Source of the DNA: Fidelibacterota bacterium
Lineage (GTDB): Bacteria > Fidelibacterota > UBA8477 > JABMPR01
Assembly (NCBI GenBank): GCA_018650445.1
Contig: JABIFX010000208.1
Coordinates: 62,001-126,000, forward strand
Direction of reading: 5' to 3'
Length of the DNA: 64,000 bases
Part shown: positions 61,989 through 64,000 of the stretch, in pieces
Layout of the letters: each line of letters opens with the position of its first letter
How positions within the stretch are numbered: the stretch's first letter is position 1
Program-made: the position numbers and the translations under genes
The notes under the pieces: generated by a model
What the model was told of the DNA's origin: nothing
Databases searched by the model: none
The model's input: the letters and a program-made list of their open reading frames with translations, nothing else

Positions 61989-62020
61989 GAAGCCCCCAGT
62001 TGAACTGAGGGCTTCTTTTT
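61989..62020 (+). terminator. Rho-independent terminator after the DigH-like gene
   Basis: GAAGCCC pairs with GGGCTTC around a 15-base loop, followed by TTTTT. It closes the hydrolase gene before the next start at 62104. Confidence 0.88.
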
Positions 62021-62103
62021 GTATCCAACATTCCTTATCCGTTGTTCAGCACTTATATTTCTAGATAAAATTCTTATAAAATATTCAGCAAAGGGAATCC
62101 ACC

Positions 62104-64000
62104 ATGAAACACTGGCTCCTCATCGCAATAACAGCCCTCATTGTAAGAGGGGAGTGGTCCAATGATCCAGGTAGCCCTATCAGCCTGGGAACCGGTATTC
62201 AACCTCAAATTGTCAGTACCTCTGATGGTGGAGCGTTCGTGGCCTGGTTGACAAGTAGTAATTTTCATATTTATCTGCAACGACTTGATGTCAATGGTGA
62301 TCCCCAGTGGAACCCTGGCGGTGTGCTGGTAAGCGACGCCCCCAATAGCAGTTGGATCGCGGTTTATCATATGAACCTGGCTGTTGATGCGGCGGACAAT
62401 GCCATTATTTCAAGCGTGGATACCCGCACGGGTAACTGGGAAGTTCATGTTTACAAAATTGATACAGAAGGTAGCCATGTCTGGAATGAAGACGGCTTGG
62501 CACTTTCGGCCAATGGCAGACCCAATATTTCACCACGCTTGCTGGTAGAACCATCAGATAATTCTATTGTTGTGACATGGTGTGATGACTACGCCTCTCT
62601 CCGCCTGCAAAGAATCAGTTCAAATGGTCAGCTGTTGTGGGGTACCAATGGGATCGGTGTCTCCACCTTTAATGGAAGCCTGGTTAGTCCACAACCAGCG
62701 CTGAGCTCAGATGGCCATATTTTGGTGCAAGCCATCAAACAAACCGGAATAATTCCAGCCCTGAGTAGTCAGGTCATTTTACAGAAATATGCCCTTGACG
62801 GTACGACGCAATGGGCCTCCTGGATTCCCCTGGCCAGTAGTATCAGTTTTCCCATGGGCAATTGGCTACAGCATCTCCAGCCCGATCTTGATGGGGGGGC
62901 CTTCTCATCCTGGACCGAAATGACCACCCAAAATCAAACCGGTAAGATTCAATCGGTCAGCGCTGATGGCAGTCTTGAATGGACCAGTGCCGTGGAAGCC
63001 TCGACATCAGTCAATAATTTCAGGATAAGTCCCAGGCTGGCGCTGGCTAACGACAGTTCCGGTGTATATGTGGTCTGGGGTGAATCTGATGCTGCCCAGA
63101 TCAACCGGGGTATCCTGGCCCAAAAAATTGATCATACAGGAGCCCGCCTATGGGGCGATGGCGGTCTGTCTGTGGAGCCGATGGGTTCTTCATCTTTCCT
63201 GGATATTCATGCCAACGAGTGGGATAACGATCTGTTATTGGGCTATATCAAACAAAACAATTTTGGAACGATGGACATCTTTGCCAGCAAGCTGGATTCA
63301 GTGGGATCATTTGTCTGGGAACTAGAGAGGGTTCCCGTAACAAATTCAGCAGCTCAAAAATCTGATTTGTATGTAGCCAAAGGATTGGACTGTTCCTTTT
63401 TGACCTGGTCTGAGGCTGGTAGCATCAAAGCACACTGTTTGTTGGATGATGGAACGCTGGGAATTCCCGGAGAAACACATCAGGATACACTGAATTACTT
63501 CCCCATGGAAGTAGGGAAGCGATGGTCATATGCCAGTAATATTGACTCCATCTTTATTACCGTAGTGGATTCGCATCTAATAGGTGAGGAGCCATACTAT
63601 GAGTTTGATAACTGGTATCCTTTCGAAAATATCAACGCCTTTAGATATGATGTTGATCGAGTAATGGTTAATTCAGGTGCTGCTGATCAGCTGCTCTATG
63701 ATTTTGGGGCAGAATTAAATGATACCTGGAATTTTCAATTTCCTGGAACAGATAATTCAGAAATCACATTGATAAGTATAGGAGATACCATCATAACAGA
63801 GCTGGGCACCTATACTGATTGTATTGGATTCCACCGCTTTATTGGAGCTGATTATGAGTATTATGACTGGTTTGCACCTGATATTGGTCTGGTCCAGAGA
63901 GATGTTGTGACTATTGCAGGACCCCGCCGCTATATCCTTTTCGATATCGAGCATCAGGTTGTCAGTGTTGACGAAAGAGACCAGAACATTCCAGAGGCAT
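62104..64000 (+). CDS. Large secreted repeat protein, C-terminus beyond the window
   Basis: The frame from ATG 62104 stays open to the last base (over 630 codons). A short hydrophobic start (MKHWLLIAITALIV) may act as a signal, though it is weakly charged. The body repeats a 50-60-residue unit with W and G positions in order: QRLDVNGDPQWNPGGVLVS, YKIDTEGSHVWNEDGLALS, QRISSNGQLLWGTNGIGVST and QKIDHTGARLWGDGGLSVE, suggesting a beta-propeller-like fold. The last residues seen, VSVDERDQNIPEA, resemble the lead to a C-terminal YPNPFNP sorting domain of FCB-group secreted proteins; that is a prediction. Confidence 0.85.
   Translation, partial: MKHWLLIAITALIVRGEWSNDPGSPISLGTGIQPQIVSTSDGGAFVAWLTSSNFHIYLQRLDVNGDPQWNPGGVLVSDAPNSSWIAVYHMNLAVDAADNAIISSVDTRTGNWEVHVYKIDTEGSHVWNEDGLALSANGRPNISPRLLVEPSDNSIVVTWCDDYASLRLQRISSNGQLLWGTNGIGVSTFNGSLVSPQPALSSDGHILVQAIKQTGIIPALSSQVILQKYALDGTTQWASWIPLASSISFPMGNWLQHLQPDLDGGAFSSWTEMTTQNQTGKIQSVSADGSLEWTSAVEASTSVNNFRISPRLALANDSSGVYVVWGESDAAQINRGILAQKIDHTGARLWGDGGLSVEPMGSSSFLDIHANEWDNDLLLGYIKQNNFGTMDIFASKLDSVGSFVWELERVPVTNSAAQKSDLYVAKGLDCSFLTWSEAGSIKAHCLLDDGTLGIPGETHQDTLNYFPMEVGKRWSYASNIDSIFITVVDSHLIGEEPYYEFDNWYPFENINAFRYDVDRVMVNSGAADQLLYDFGAELNDTWNFQFPGTDNSEITLISIGDTIITELGTYTDCIGFHRFIGADYEYYDWFAPDIGLVQRDVVTIAGPRRYILFDIEHQVVSVDERDQNIPEA

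Overview
The window is ordinary bacterial chromosome, densely packed with short operons on both strands, carrying one defence-like island and a family of small palindromic repeats. No rRNA or tRNA was found, so taxonomy is inferred. A lineage of the Fibrobacteres-Chlorobi-Bacteroidetes (FCB) side is suggested, with Candidatus Marinimicrobia (Neomarinimicrobiota) or a close relative the best guess. The reasons are a fused alpha-beta 2-oxoacid dehydrogenase E1, an AmgK-RapZ fusion beside a MurU-like enzyme, many secreted or outer-membrane beta proteins, a dockerin-ended beta-helix protein, DUF families best known from Bacteroidetes, and GTG/TTG starts with clear AGGAG ribosome sites.

Layout. 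1-2434: end of folE, a muramyl-sugar kinase/RapZ fusion and its nucleotidyltransferase partner. 2472-10960: a lipoate and 2-oxoacid dehydrogenase cluster (E3, a free-methionine sulfoxide reductase, LipB, fused E1, E2, a membrane protein, LipA, an acetyltransferase). Together these supply a complete lipoylated 2-oxoacid dehydrogenase complex. 11133-24306: a glutamate symporter, a zinc-type dehydrogenase, acetoacetyl-CoA synthetase with ArfB and an odd FAH-family protein, then small stress and envelope genes (isochorismatase-like hydrolase, acetyltransferase, lipocalin, peroxiredoxin, YceI), an acyl-CoA dehydrogenase, a NYN/LOTUS protein and a GyrI-like lipoprotein.

24370-28872: an accessory stretch on the minus strand. 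It holds a methyltransferase, a GC-rich HD-domain gene flanked by two attC-like imperfect palindromes, a saccharopine dehydrogenase-like gene and small membrane proteins. 29124-33154: an AT-rich minus-strand island with a STAND-type NTPase ending in a HEPN-like R-x3-H motif, an EVE-like/HNH endonuclease, and a CoiA-like nuclease overlapping it by 4 bp. This is the best candidate for an undescribed defence system here. 34052-39150: recG and an orphan ABC permease set among nested and inverted palindromic repeats, with a small GIY-YIG nuclease gene in the middle of one repeat cluster.

39173-48460: a flavin-type protein, a cyclophilin, a TIGR02206-like membrane protein, an LtaS-like sulfatase-fold enzyme, and a TetR / LolA-like / outer-membrane protein / RND (MMPL) operon with a perfect palindromic TetR operator. 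48577-64000: a peptide-binding lipoprotein with two membrane proteins, a rhomboid protease, a dockerin beta-helix protein, a PhyH oxygenase, a 43-codon lysine-rich gene, a K+ channel with a separate cyclic-nucleotide-binding protein and an SlyD-type isomerase, a redoxin plus DsbD-alpha-like pair, a DigH-like lipoprotein, and the start of a large secreted repeat protein cut by the window end.
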